This document shows positions 36,053 to 45,802 of a DNA stretch of 64,000 nucleotides, piece by piece. The position numbers and the translations under genes were made by a program. Origin of the DNA: Melampsora larici-populina 98AG31 (taxonomy: Eukaryota; Basidiomycota; Pucciniomycetes; Pucciniales; Melampsoraceae). The DNA is taken from NCBI RefSeq assembly GCF_000204055.1, contig NW_006768765.1, positions 1-64,000 of the forward strand, in the 5' to 3' direction. Under the pieces are notes generated by a model, which saw only the letters and a program-made list of their open reading frames with translations, was not told the DNA's origin and ran no database searches. Numbering within the stretch: position 1 is the first letter of the stretch; each line of letters begins with the position of its first letter.

Positions 36053-37172
36053 ATGCAATCTCGACCCGGTCCATACGACGTTGGCATCAAGGTGCTGGCA
36101 GTGCAGCACCTTCGCACAGGAAAAACCATTGAGCAAGTGCGTCGGCTGTTGAAGTCACCGGTCAGCACGCGGAGCATATCCCGTTGGCACTCTTTATATT
36201 GACGTACCTATTCAGTGATTCGCAACCCTGAAGACTATCGTCGCCTTGGAAGATCAACCCGTCTGGACAACAAGGATAGAGAATTTATGTTGGAGTTACT
36301 AGATTGCAATCCAGCTCTCTACTTGGACGAGTATCGATTTGCGGTATATCGACGTACCGGCGAATGGGTCGTGTTGCAAACCATCGCGAGTGATCTCAAG
36401 GATCGACTCCACCTGACTCGCAAGAAGGCTCGGACGGTACACCCGAACCAGAGTCCCTCGAAGAGAGCTAAGTATCTGTATGCAGCAGGGGCGCTGAACC
36501 CCAACATGCTTGTTTTCCTCGGTTCGTCTGTTTTTGGTCATGTTTTGAATGATGAATGATTAGCTGACATTATATATTGACCCATTCAGACGAGTGCGCG
36601 GTTCAGGAAAGGCATCTCGGCAGGACGTTCGGCCGCGCTAGACAAGGTCAACGGACCACACGAATTCCTTGGAGTCAAGGAGGGAAACGGTACTCACTCC
36701 TACCGGCCATATTCCAAGGCGGCGTATTAGCACTTGACTGCCAAGAAGGCAGCTACTATCGAGACGACTTTGAGGGATTCCTCAAACATTGTTTGGTAAG
36801 CAGTTTTTCTCAACCTTCATCCCCCAAATTTCAAAAACTTACGTTGAACTTTGCTAGTTTCCTATGATGAATCCCTACCCTCAGGCAAACTCCGTCTTAG
36901 TGATGGACAATGCAAGGATTCACCATGGGGGTCGGATCGATGAACTTGCTGCAGAAAGACGTATCCCCATCTTGTACCTCCCACCTTACTCGCCCGATCT
37001 GAACCCAATCGAGAAGGCTTTTAGTGTCCTTAAATACCACTTTCGACGCACCCGGATCCTTGTTTCAACCGCTACTGAAGATAAGATTGATGTGATCACG
37101 GATACAACCTGGAAGCTGTTTACCGCTCAGCTCATGCACAAGTTATATGTAGTTTGTGGCTACTGGATTTAG
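36053..37172 (+). pseudogene. Tc1/mariner-type DDE transposase (one in-frame stop)
   Basis: Exons: 36053-36521, 36590-36795 and 36858-37172, summing to 990 nt (329 residues plus stop), the usual size. The N-terminus is helix-turn-helix-like (KVLAVQHLRTGKTIEQVRRL). The catalytic triad is complete: the first Asp is in VFLDECAV, its codon split by intron 1; the second is in [10 protein letters not shown]; the Glu is in [20 protein letters not shown]. The spacing matches the DDE_3/IS630 superfamily. A TGA at 36200-36202 interrupts the frame between the HTH and the RRLGR motif. The same frame is open on both sides and the neighbouring residues fit an original CGA (Arg). A 55-nt intron around it was considered but would create another stop. 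Confidence 0.88.
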
Positions 37173-37199
37173 CAGTTTATGTGAAATATCATCAGAAAT

Positions 37200-37817
37200 T
37201 GCTTGTCATAAGCGTTTGCTCAGTTGGAAATGTCCCAAAGGCCTAATGTGAGAAAAAGTGTCACAATAAGATATTGTTCCCTGTGAGAGATCGGACTTTA
37301 TGTAATGCTCTCACAAAAATTTGCAGTTTGTGCATGTGAGAAAACGCACTGAGAGTGCAAAAAAAGGTCTTGTGTAGAACCTTTGAAATATTTGTCTTAT
37401 GTTCATTTAAAGAGGCAAGTCTCAAATCGGACCTTTTGCAAAGTGTTCATTTCAAAAGACCAGTCTCAACTTTGACATCTCGCAAGACTGGTCTTCTTGA
37501 CTGAGACTCACAAGATAGACACATCATATAGAGGCAAATTTGGGAAAAGTGAAGGCAGCGATCAGATCACACATCTCATTATTGCATGTAGAGGTTAGAC
37601 AAAAGCCAAGGTTCACCAGGTAAGACTGGAAGTTCAAATTAGACAAGCAAGAGGAGATTAAAGAAGAAACAGTTCACAAAATTTTAAGAGGGGATGTTGA
37701 GTTATTGATTGCGCCGATCACAAGTTTGTTTAAATGTATCACAAATATTTGATTGAGTAAGGATATTGATCGATCACAAAGAGTCTATCAGAAAGAGCAA
37801 CATCTAAAAGAATAAGA
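37200..37817. other. Spacer between the two convergent transposon genes
   Basis: Contains the 3' ends of both genes. An 11-bp hairpin (AAGACCAGTCT and its complement, about 37456-37466 and 37484-37494) lies between them and could serve both 3' ends. No coding region is seen. Confidence 0.4.
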
Positions 37818-40177
37818 TCAAGAAGAATCTCTAGAGGATTTCAGGAACTGGTTATACTCAGGAACGGCCTTGTAAAGGTCATCAGCGTGAGCAAACGCTA
37901 TCCCCATACTTCGGAAACTTTCAAAAGTGTATGTCTTGCGGTCCAACAGTCGAGCAAAATCGTTGATACCTTCATCAGACAGGATGTCACGTGTTTTCTT
38001 CATTTCAGACTTGATACCGGCGAAAAGGAGGAAGTCCTCGAAAAGAGGCATCTCGGGAGGTGGCGATAATCGAGTTGAATCAGTGGGAGCATAGGTATTG
38101 GGTGTGGGGACTGGAAGGGAAGGTTGAGCCGGTGGAAACGCAGCCGAAGGGCAATTTTGCGAGGGCGGGAAAGCAGCCGAAGGAAAAGGTTGAGAGGGCG
38201 GCAAAGGAGCCGAAGGGAAAGTTTGAGATGGTGGGAAAGGAGCCGAAGGGAAAGTTTGAGATGGTGGGAAAGCAGATGAAGGATATGGTGCACCATAATA
38301 GTTATGGTGGACCACCGTTCCTGAAGTCGAACTGGCAGTCGGCTGCACTGGTCCGGGGGTAGTTCGACCATTAAGCTGATTTTTTTCCTTCTCGTATTCG
38401 GCCACAGGAATCCAACGGAAATCAGGGCGCTTAGAAGGAGGATTAACCTCATCAACGCCTGCGACCCCTGCAGCCTAATACAAAGGAGAGCGTTAACTAA
38501 ACCTCAAAGGAGATAGAGGAATGATGAAGACTTACCCAATCGGTAGCCCATGTGCGTATGCGCGCAATGCTGAGCACGACACATAGATTTGGGTCCTTTG
38601 GATTCAGCGCGTAAGTGACGTTTTCGCCTGCTGTGAAGTCCTTTGAAAACCGTGCCCATAGTTTTCGAAAGTGACGCTCGCCATTGCTCAATATCGCGGA
38701 CTAATCATGCAAATGATAAAGTCAGCCCTTGATCAACAAGCAAGGTAAAAAAGTTACTAACCCCTGCGGAGTCGTCTGATTCAGGGTGAGCTTCGGTATC
38801 AGAAGAAGGAGGCTTAGGGGCGTGGTTTTTGCGAGCAATCTCCAAGTTCCGTTGAACGTTCGAAGTGAGTTTAGGGTTTTCGTGATAGATTTTGAAACCC
38901 ATGACCGTGGTAGCAGGGACAGACTGAGTAATGGCCATGAACTCTTGAAAACTGTTGTTATCATCAATACCCATCTTAGTGGCCTTGTGGTGACAAGAGC
39001 CGTGGATGTAACCCTGAATCTCGATGGTGTTGTCGTACCAGGCTTTCCTAAGTGAATCCTGAACACCATCAAGCCGTTTGTTGCAACTTCTGAAAAGTAC
39101 CGATCGGAATTGAGCGAAGTGGAGTGCAGGGCTGCTGATTACAAACTTATGGGGGCCTTGGGGTTGTAGTTCTCAAATTTGGGAGCTGGGGTCTTGCGAG
39201 CTGGTTGAGCCTTCTTGCGTTTCTTACCGTTAGAAGTGGAAGGTTCAGGCTCGTCGGGGACTACTGGTTGCCAGAGGTTGAAACCGACTTGGAAGGTACG
39301 CGCAAGATCGGATGTTTCCCCTTCGTTAGGTTGCAAGTCGACAGGTAAATCGGTGTTTGGTTTGGGGTCATAGAACATATTGGGAGGTAGATCTAAAAAG
39401 GTCCAAAGTCAGTTTAGACATTCATGAGGGTAAAGCAAAAAGTGAAACTAGGTACTAACCGTCATCTTCATCCTGGGGGTCAAGCCGTTCTAAATTTACA
39501 TCTAGTAAGCATGAATGTCAGCTTGAGATTCACGTGGTAAAGAGGAATAGAAACCATTACTGACCATAATCTTCGACTCGATGGTCATTTGCCTCAGCTA
39601 GTTCTACATAGAATGAAAGTCAGCATGAGGATCATTTCGACGAGGTAACCAGAGACTCGTTTGACCTACCATCCAGTTGGTCGAACTGGTCAGAGTCTAG
39701 GTCAAGGACCGCAGCCGACCTCTTATTTGAGGACCTTGAATCAGGGATTGGTTTGGCAGCGGTGGAAAGAATTGGCCGGACAATGGATGGAGGAAGAGGC
39801 GGTATAGATTCTAAAGAGTCAAATGTGTCGCAAATCGAAGGATTGAGATGGGGGTTAAAAGAAGAAACCGAAGAAGTTTGTGACCCGGAAGGGGTGGGGC
39901 CAGCAGAGCTACCGTTGCGAAAATCTTTCATCGACGGGGTTATCGTGCCGGCCGGGTGATCACATCGCTTAGAGGGCTCCTTGCAAGGCGAAGCTAGGGG
40001 TGATGACACCCCAATGAGCGAGGGAGCAATAACCGGTGGGGGCATGATCGACCTAGCAGAAGAGGGGAAGATAGAGGATCTGGCGATCCAACACAATGCC
40101 AAAAAGATAAGTTAATCTCTCTGTTTCAATAATCGAGAACAAAAAACTCACCAAGCTGTACCGGCATTCTGATTCAT
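37818..40177 (-). pseudogene. Transposon-borne accessory gene with SAM-like C-terminus (one frameshift)
   Basis: Exons (minus): 40177-40152, 40052-39670, 39603-39565, 39501-39460, 39392-38762, 38700-38536 and 38474-37818. They total 1943 nt. One extra base in the G5 run at 39151-39155 (C5 on the coding strand) would give 648 codons, and the frames on both sides are conserved-looking. N-terminus: Pro/Ser-rich with acidic patches (LDLDSDQFDQLD, LDPQDEDD). Middle: a folded-looking domain (HKFVISS, RSCNKRLDGVQDSLRKAWYD, IQGYIHGSCHHKATKMGIDD). Then HFRKLWARFSKDF. Near the C-terminus are five to six copies of a PPSQxFPSAxF repeat, then a SAM-like helical domain (FEDFLLFAGIKSEMKKTRDI to the end). 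No family name could be assigned. Two tiny exons (39 and 42 nt) with phase-1 borders resemble a duplicated module. Its role in transposition or as cargo is unknown. Confidence 0.72.
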
Positions 40178-40634
40178 AAGTGCTTGTGAATAGGTGCGGT
40201 TGCGAAGCACACGGGACACAACATCAATTCTACCTGTGGCCGACCTATCGGAATCACAATGAGAGGAATTGACAAAATGAAAATGAACAAAAAAATGAGA
40301 TCATGACGAGATGAAGAACGGATTGGAGGGACAAAAGACATACAAAGGTGCGTTGGAAGTCTTGCTGTTAACCATACTGAAGGTGATGATTGAGGGCGTT
40401 GAGTAATTTTTGACAAATGTGGAGTATCTGTTGACAATAGTGAGTGTCTTGAGGGGCGAAACGGTCACGGAGGCCGTCTTTTTATGGGATGAGGGGGTCC
40501 GGTTGGATTTGGTCATCTCGTGGGTTGAGTGAATGTCCGGTTCTGGTGAATGGGCAACCAAACATTGGCCAAACGTAGGAAGGCCATCCGGCCTTGGGAT
40601 GGTTGGGTTGAGGTGTTGATGTGTGAGCTTGGGT

Positions 40635-40702
40635 TGGTATGGTGGTGGATATGGTATGGTGGTGGATTCGGTATGGTGGTGGATTCGGTATGGTGGTGGA
40701 TA
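40635..40702. repeat. Four 17-bp tandem repeats
   Basis: Exact 17-bp units GGTATGGTGGTGGATAT, GGTATGGTGGTGGATTC (twice) and GGTATGGTGGTGGATAT. They lie about 460 bp upstream of the accessory gene start, inside the transposon. Hydrophobic or His-rich frames here (40301-40714 minus) are by-products of the repeat. Confidence 0.9.
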
Positions 40703-41013
40703 TGGATAGATCAATCCGGTGGGTCACTGAACGGATGTCGCAAACAAACCCAAACAAACCATCAGGGCCAGTCAAACTCGTACATCCAATGCTGCCGGAT
40801 ATACGAGTCCACACAGGTCCACACCCCGTTACAGCTGTGCTGCGCTGCGCACTGCCTGTATTCGCCGGTGGCGCTGGGGGGAAAAAGACCATGAATTTGT
40901 GCGACCACGACACAAATTCCTGGAATAGCTGTAAAATTTTGCGTAAATTTTACACAATTGGGAAAAGTTTTTTACGATAAAAGTAGTAAAGTATTTTGAC
41001 TTGAGCCCCCCTA

Positions 41014-41200
41014 TTGCGGGCAGTATCAAAGGTGCTCGGATGTGTTTGAAGAAGTGTTCTTGTGGACATTCCCATATGTGATCGAAGTTGGTTAACCAGT
41101 TTGCAACAGGGATTTCAACCCTCAAAGCCCGCCCCGGTGGACGGCCTTGGATAGATGCTAGATAAACTGGACTTTTCCAATTCTTGACAAGTTATTAGAT
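41014..41200 (-). pseudogene. Degenerate gene, upstream part (other side of the transposon)
   Basis: Reading leftwards, the frame from about 41185 is open to the transposon border and encodes coherent sequence (WKSPVYLASIQGRPPGRALR, IPVANWLTNFDHIWECPQEH, FFKHIRAPLILPA). It continues across the empty site as ITHFGFSILGKVAEMF on the left flank. It is therefore the upstream half of the same broken gene. No family was recognised. Confidence 0.5.
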
Positions 41201-41338
41201 TTGGGTAGAAAATCTTCAAAATAACCCCTACACTACCACCAGAAATGAAGAAACACAAGAAGAATTGAATCAGGTATTGAAACTGGATATAGGAGGAAAG
41301 AGTCAAAGATGTGCGCTACATTTTCTCAGGAAAACATA

Positions 41339-42872
41339 AGGGGTTGGGCGAAATTTTGACCGACCAGTTTCACACCTTTGAGAAGAGAGCAGAAAAGAGT
41401 GGAAGATGACCAAAAGACCTGTGTGAAGGTTTCACAGGTCAGACCCAAGGTCAGCCTTTGGGCCCGACATGATTTTTTTCATTCTTTGAGAAAGGCTGTT
41501 TCAAAAAGTTCTCGTTGAGTAAGCTTTTGCACCTTTCACAGAAGGGGCCGGGGACCTGTGGTGAAAAGCGGGCATCAAGACATACATCCCTTTGCAACAC
41601 CAACAACAACAGACTCAACCACCACCACCGCGGCCACGGCCATCAACTAGGCGACTCCCAAACAACAGACTGAGTCGACCACCACACCGCGCGGCTCAAC
41701 CTCCACCAAGACCAAACACCAACACGCCAATATCGCCTTGATACTCAGGCGGGGAACCTAACCACCAAAACTTCCACCGATTACCAGACCTCACGTTCTG
41801 ATTTCACGCTGCCCTAAAGACCCTTCCCACTCTGACTCACTCTACATCAAGACTCAAGACCTCAAGCCTTCAAGACAACAAGTTCCAAGCTTCAAGTTTC
41901 AAGACATCAAGACATTCACACCAACACATCATCATACCAACGAACCTAATCCATCACCCAACCTCACCTCAACCTCAACCTCAACATCTCTTTATCTTAA
42001 ACCTCAAGTTTAACCTCTCTCATTATCGTCTCTTCTCCGACCAAACAACCTCAAATCAAACCACATCAATTGCATTTCATCTCTCATCAGTTCCTCTCGT
42101 TTTCTCTCTTTTTCTCTTTTCCTTTTCTCAGTTCTATTCAAATTGTGTCCGATGGGTACGGAGCCAGGAATAGGGATGGGGAAAGCTGAGACTGAGACGA
42201 CGCAGAGTATTCTCTGTCAAACCCTCCACCGACTAAAAGATGTCTTAAAAGACCAACGGGGACATCACCCCGGCGCCTAAGAGTGTTACCTCCGCACTGG
42301 CCATCTGGCGTAGAGAGATTCTGCCGAGTCAAAGTCAACGCCGCACCCTGAACTGCTACTGCTTAGCTTCCACCCGACGCCATGAGCGTATCATGTCTCT
42401 GTTCATTTTATTTCCTATATTTTTCTTTCATTCATTTCTCATATCGAGCTGCGCCGGGTCCAATCTTAACCCAAAATCATGTCACACCAAGTTATCTTTC
42501 ATCTTTTCAGCTTAAAGTTGTCAGTCGCCGCTTGTTTTCAGATAGTGTGTTTTTATGCCCTAGGGCCAGGTATCGCACTTTAAATACATTCATATAAAAA
42601 AAAAAAAGAAAAGAAAAGCGGGTGTTTGTGTGGCTTGTAGCGGCGCAAATTTGTCTTGCCTGCAAGACTTTTGAATAGATAAAACTTTGGTGTCATCTAG
42701 AAGCACTTTATACCGGTGTGTATTTTTGCAAAGCAAAAAGACAGACAAAAATGTTTGTCAGTTTGGAGTGACTTTCATATTGCTTTTGAGCAATCTCAAA
42801 AGCATTCCCAACTTTTTGAACTGCGACTGAATTGGGTTTGGAAACCGGTTGGTCGCTTTTTCGCCCAACCCC
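41339..42872. mobile_element. Non-autonomous TIR element (1.5 kb, TA target site)
   Basis: Inverted ends GGGGTTGGGCGAAA (41340-41353) and its complement (42859-42872) extend imperfectly for about 34 bp to GACCGACCAGTTTC / GACCAACCGGTTTC. TA flanks both ends (41337-41338 and 42873-42874). The interior has no transposase. From 41580 to 42140 it is CAA-, CAC- and CT-rich like a promoter plus 5' leader, ending in a 42-codon frame (42152-42280). It is probably a deleted or composite Tc1/mariner-type element that has picked up promoter-like DNA. Confidence 0.7.
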
Positions 42873-42874
42873 TA

Positions 42875-45012
42875 TAAACCTGGTGACCTTTCACCTGTTT
42901 TTTCAAACGCTTATGAAGCCATGAATTACGTGATTAAGCACAATTACCTCAAAACAACATGTAAAGCAAATTCATCTCAATATTTGTGTATATATATATG
43001 CAGTATACACTTGAATACAAGACCTTTACATACAAGATTCAATCCATTTCTATGGGTTTATCCAAGATCATGGAATGTAATGGAAGGTTGAATAAGTAGT
43101 TGCCATATTCTCTGATCAATCCTTCACCGGTACAATCCTTCACCGGTACAATCCTTGCCCGTTCCAAAGTCCATCATGGCTGCTTATGAAAGTCTAGTAA
43201 CGGAAGCAAGTACTAACCTCAGGGTTATGATGCCTTAAGGTACGCAAGGATCCTATTTAAGGATTTGTTCAAAGTGGAGAAGGATGGCAAGACTCAAGAC
43301 TATCTATCCATCATATCAAAGGGCTGTTGTTATATCTCTGTGATGATTGTTCCTTTTTGCTTCTTATCTACTTTGACATCTGCTATAAGCCCTCTTTTTG
43401 AAACTCTTTCTGCCCATTTTTGTAGCTTTTTTCTTAGATCAAATGGACAAATTGGAGCTTCCTGCTTTCTATAAGGATGGCTGTAGGTCCCATCTTTGAT
43501 ACATCACCCTAATGTCATCATCTAATTGTGAATTTCCATTTTCAGTGCCTCACGTTCACGGTCCTGCACTAGGACACGGCACAGGTATCTATCTCCCAGT
43601 AACGGAGTGGATGCTCCATGACCTTTGAACGTGTAAGCTGATAGAAGATATCCGCAGGATTCTGAAAACTCATCAAACTTCTAGCACAAAAGATTGACAC
43701 TTTTCTTTGACAACTTCCCAGGTCCGTTCAGTTTCCCCACAACCTATTTTCCAGGCTCGAGCAAGACTCCTGAACCTGATGAGGCCAAGGTTACCTCAAT
43801 ATCCAAAAATAAGGGTCCGCCGAGGATCATCTGCTTATCATATAGATGACCTTTCTTCCAATACCTACAACATCACATTCCATCCGTAATCAATCCTACA
43901 TTCACATTCTCAGAAGTGCAAATTGCTGATTGATCCACTTTCACAATGCTGATCCACATTTTTGATTTTCATTCCCTTTCTCAAATAGAATCCAGCGCTC
44001 CCGAAAGTGGCGCAAATGAAAATCAAGCTCGTAGGTATCTTTGACCACACAAATCATTCATATAACCTTATGTTTATCATCAGTTAATATATATCAGCTG
44101 ATGGGGTTATCTAACCATATTTTAACTCGGCGGGTGAGGCATCTGAAGTTACAAAGCAGGCCAACTCTTCTACTAGTACTCCTCGAGAGGATTGAAAAAA
44201 GAGGAGCTCCATCTCCCGGGGTCCAACGCGTAGGTTACTTATCTCGACTTGAATTCTTCATTTGGCTATAACAAATTCACACATTTTCTTTTTGCATTTC
44301 ACTTGAAGCTATCACAATTATGAAGCTTCCTAGAGCCTTGAAGCGGTAATTCATTTTAACATTCAATGTGGTTTATAATCAAATCGAATTGACACTTAAA
44401 CATGTTTTCAGTCATGTTCTCTCAGATAAACAAAATATATGTCGATCTGGGGCCAGAAAAATGCCTATGGGTCGCGGTACTCCTCCCAAGGCTTATCGCG
44501 AATCCTTCCCTAGTAAGCTCTATTCTACTCAGTTTTGTCTTCTAATAGGGTGAATGGTTACTGAGAAAAATGTTTTTTATTTGAAATGATATTAGAGAAA
44601 GGTTAGGTCAGCCAAACCGGCTTACACTGGTTTGTGAATCAGGACTGAAAGATCGTTATATATACTTGGGATCTGTTTCTTGGTTTATGATTTTGAATGC
44701 TTGATGCAAGTGCTTTTCAAAAAAAGTAGAACATCAAGACCCAATTCAAGAATGTATAAAGTGATACATATGTCAAGGACATTCATATATTCTTGTTTCA
44801 AAAAAATGGGTACGTAGACTTGCTCTTAGGGAATTGTTAGATTCATGTTGAACAAGAATTTTTGATTGCTATCTTGTAATGCCAGTTGCTCTCGCCAACT
44901 TATAAGGGTATCACGAATCTTATGTTTTGATATCACTCTTAAGTGTTCCACAAAAGCCAATTACCAATATTTCCTCAAATCAGGAATTGACTTCTTTCTG
45001 ACTGGAAAGACT
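42875..45012. other. Intergenic/repeat-derived region
   Basis: No gene is supported. A 16-bp unit CAATCCTTCACCGGTA is repeated at 43117-43148 with a third, diverged copy to 43163. A segment near 43790-43890 is distantly similar to one near 48680-48790, suggesting an old dispersed repeat. Confidence 0.45.
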
Positions 45013-45014
45013 TA

Positions 45015-45274
45015 CAGCCCTTTGCATAATTGATGACTTTGAAGAAGAAAAAACATTGAGTTTTCAAAGAAAACCTTGAGTTTTGTCAAAAAGCTGCTGA
45101 GTTTTTCAAAAAGTCAGTGAGTTTTTTTTGGAAACCTGGCTCAGTAAGTCTAAAAGAGAAAGAGCTCGCTCAGTTTTTGAAAAAATGAATGAGTTTTGGA
45201 AAAAAACTCGCAGGTTTTTTTGAAAACTCAAGCGTTTTCTCCTTTTCCAAAGTCATCAATTTTGCAAAGGGCTG
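45015..45274. mobile_element. MITE with TA target site and internal degenerate repeats (260 bp)
   Basis: 27-bp inverted ends with one mismatch begin CAGCCCTTTGCA (45015-45041 and 45248-45274) and are flanked by TA on both sides (45013-45014 and 45275-45276). The interior is a run of diverged copies of a CTGAGTTTTTCAAAAA-like unit. There is no coding capacity. The TA site suggests a Tc1/mariner-derived MITE. Confidence 0.85.
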
Positions 45275-45802
45275 TATCTTATTCAAGAAAGTTGATGATT
45301 AATTACAATGGCGAATGAATGTAGCGTTATGATTCTGTAAGCTTCGGACGTGGCTTGATTGTAAGGGAGAGAGTCGAGAGACAATTCACCATTATAATTT
45401 TCACCCATCTCAGACGCTAGCTGACCTCATCCCGGCTCAACATTAAAAATGTAGCTATCTTTGATATGAGACTTTACCATCATTCTGAAGTTAAGTCTTG
45501 CGCGATGTGACTTTAAGTCTGCCTTCGAAATGTTTTTACCTGAAAGATGGCATTTGAGGAAGGAAACTGCGAAAGGAGAAAGGAAAAGGAAAAAAGGATT
45601 TTGTCATGATCATGGCACTCGGTACCGGGACAATACACAAATCCTCCTCAATGTCTTTGGAAATAATCATTTGTTGTCATGACTCATCATACTACGTCTC
45701 TTCGCGCGACAATTCTCAGTGCACACAAGCTTCTCAGCTCGGTCCTCTATATTGAGATCTTTGAAGATCTAACCGTATAGCTTCTCAAGAATATAAGTCA
45801 AG

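Larger units (their letters stand above)
35565..41011. mobile_element. Tc1/mariner-class DNA transposon carrying a second gene (5.4 kb)
   Basis: The ends GGGGGCTCAAGTCAAAA (35566-35582) and its complement (40994-41010) are inverted and flanked by TA (35563-35564 and 41012-41013), the target duplication of Tc1/mariner/IS630 elements. After about 180 bp on the left and 80 bp on the right the two ends share a further 70-bp inverted block (about 35771-35843 and 40866-40938) with GTGTCGTGGTCGCACAAATT-like sequence. Inside are a three-exon DDE transposase (+) and, tail to tail with it, a seven-exon gene (-). This is several times longer than a usual 1.3-2.4 kb Tc1 element. Both genes carry one inactivating change in this copy. 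Confidence 0.88.

Noticed and set aside
36161..36215. A 55-nt intron (GTCAGC..TTCAG) covering the transposase stop codon
   Set aside because: Splicing it in phase 0 would place TGA directly after the junction; an in-frame CGA to TGA change fits the flanking sequence better.
40301..40714. Pro/Tyr/His-rich protein (YPPPYRIHHH repeats)
   Set aside because: Produced by the 17-bp tandem repeat; the frame conflicts with the accessory gene start.
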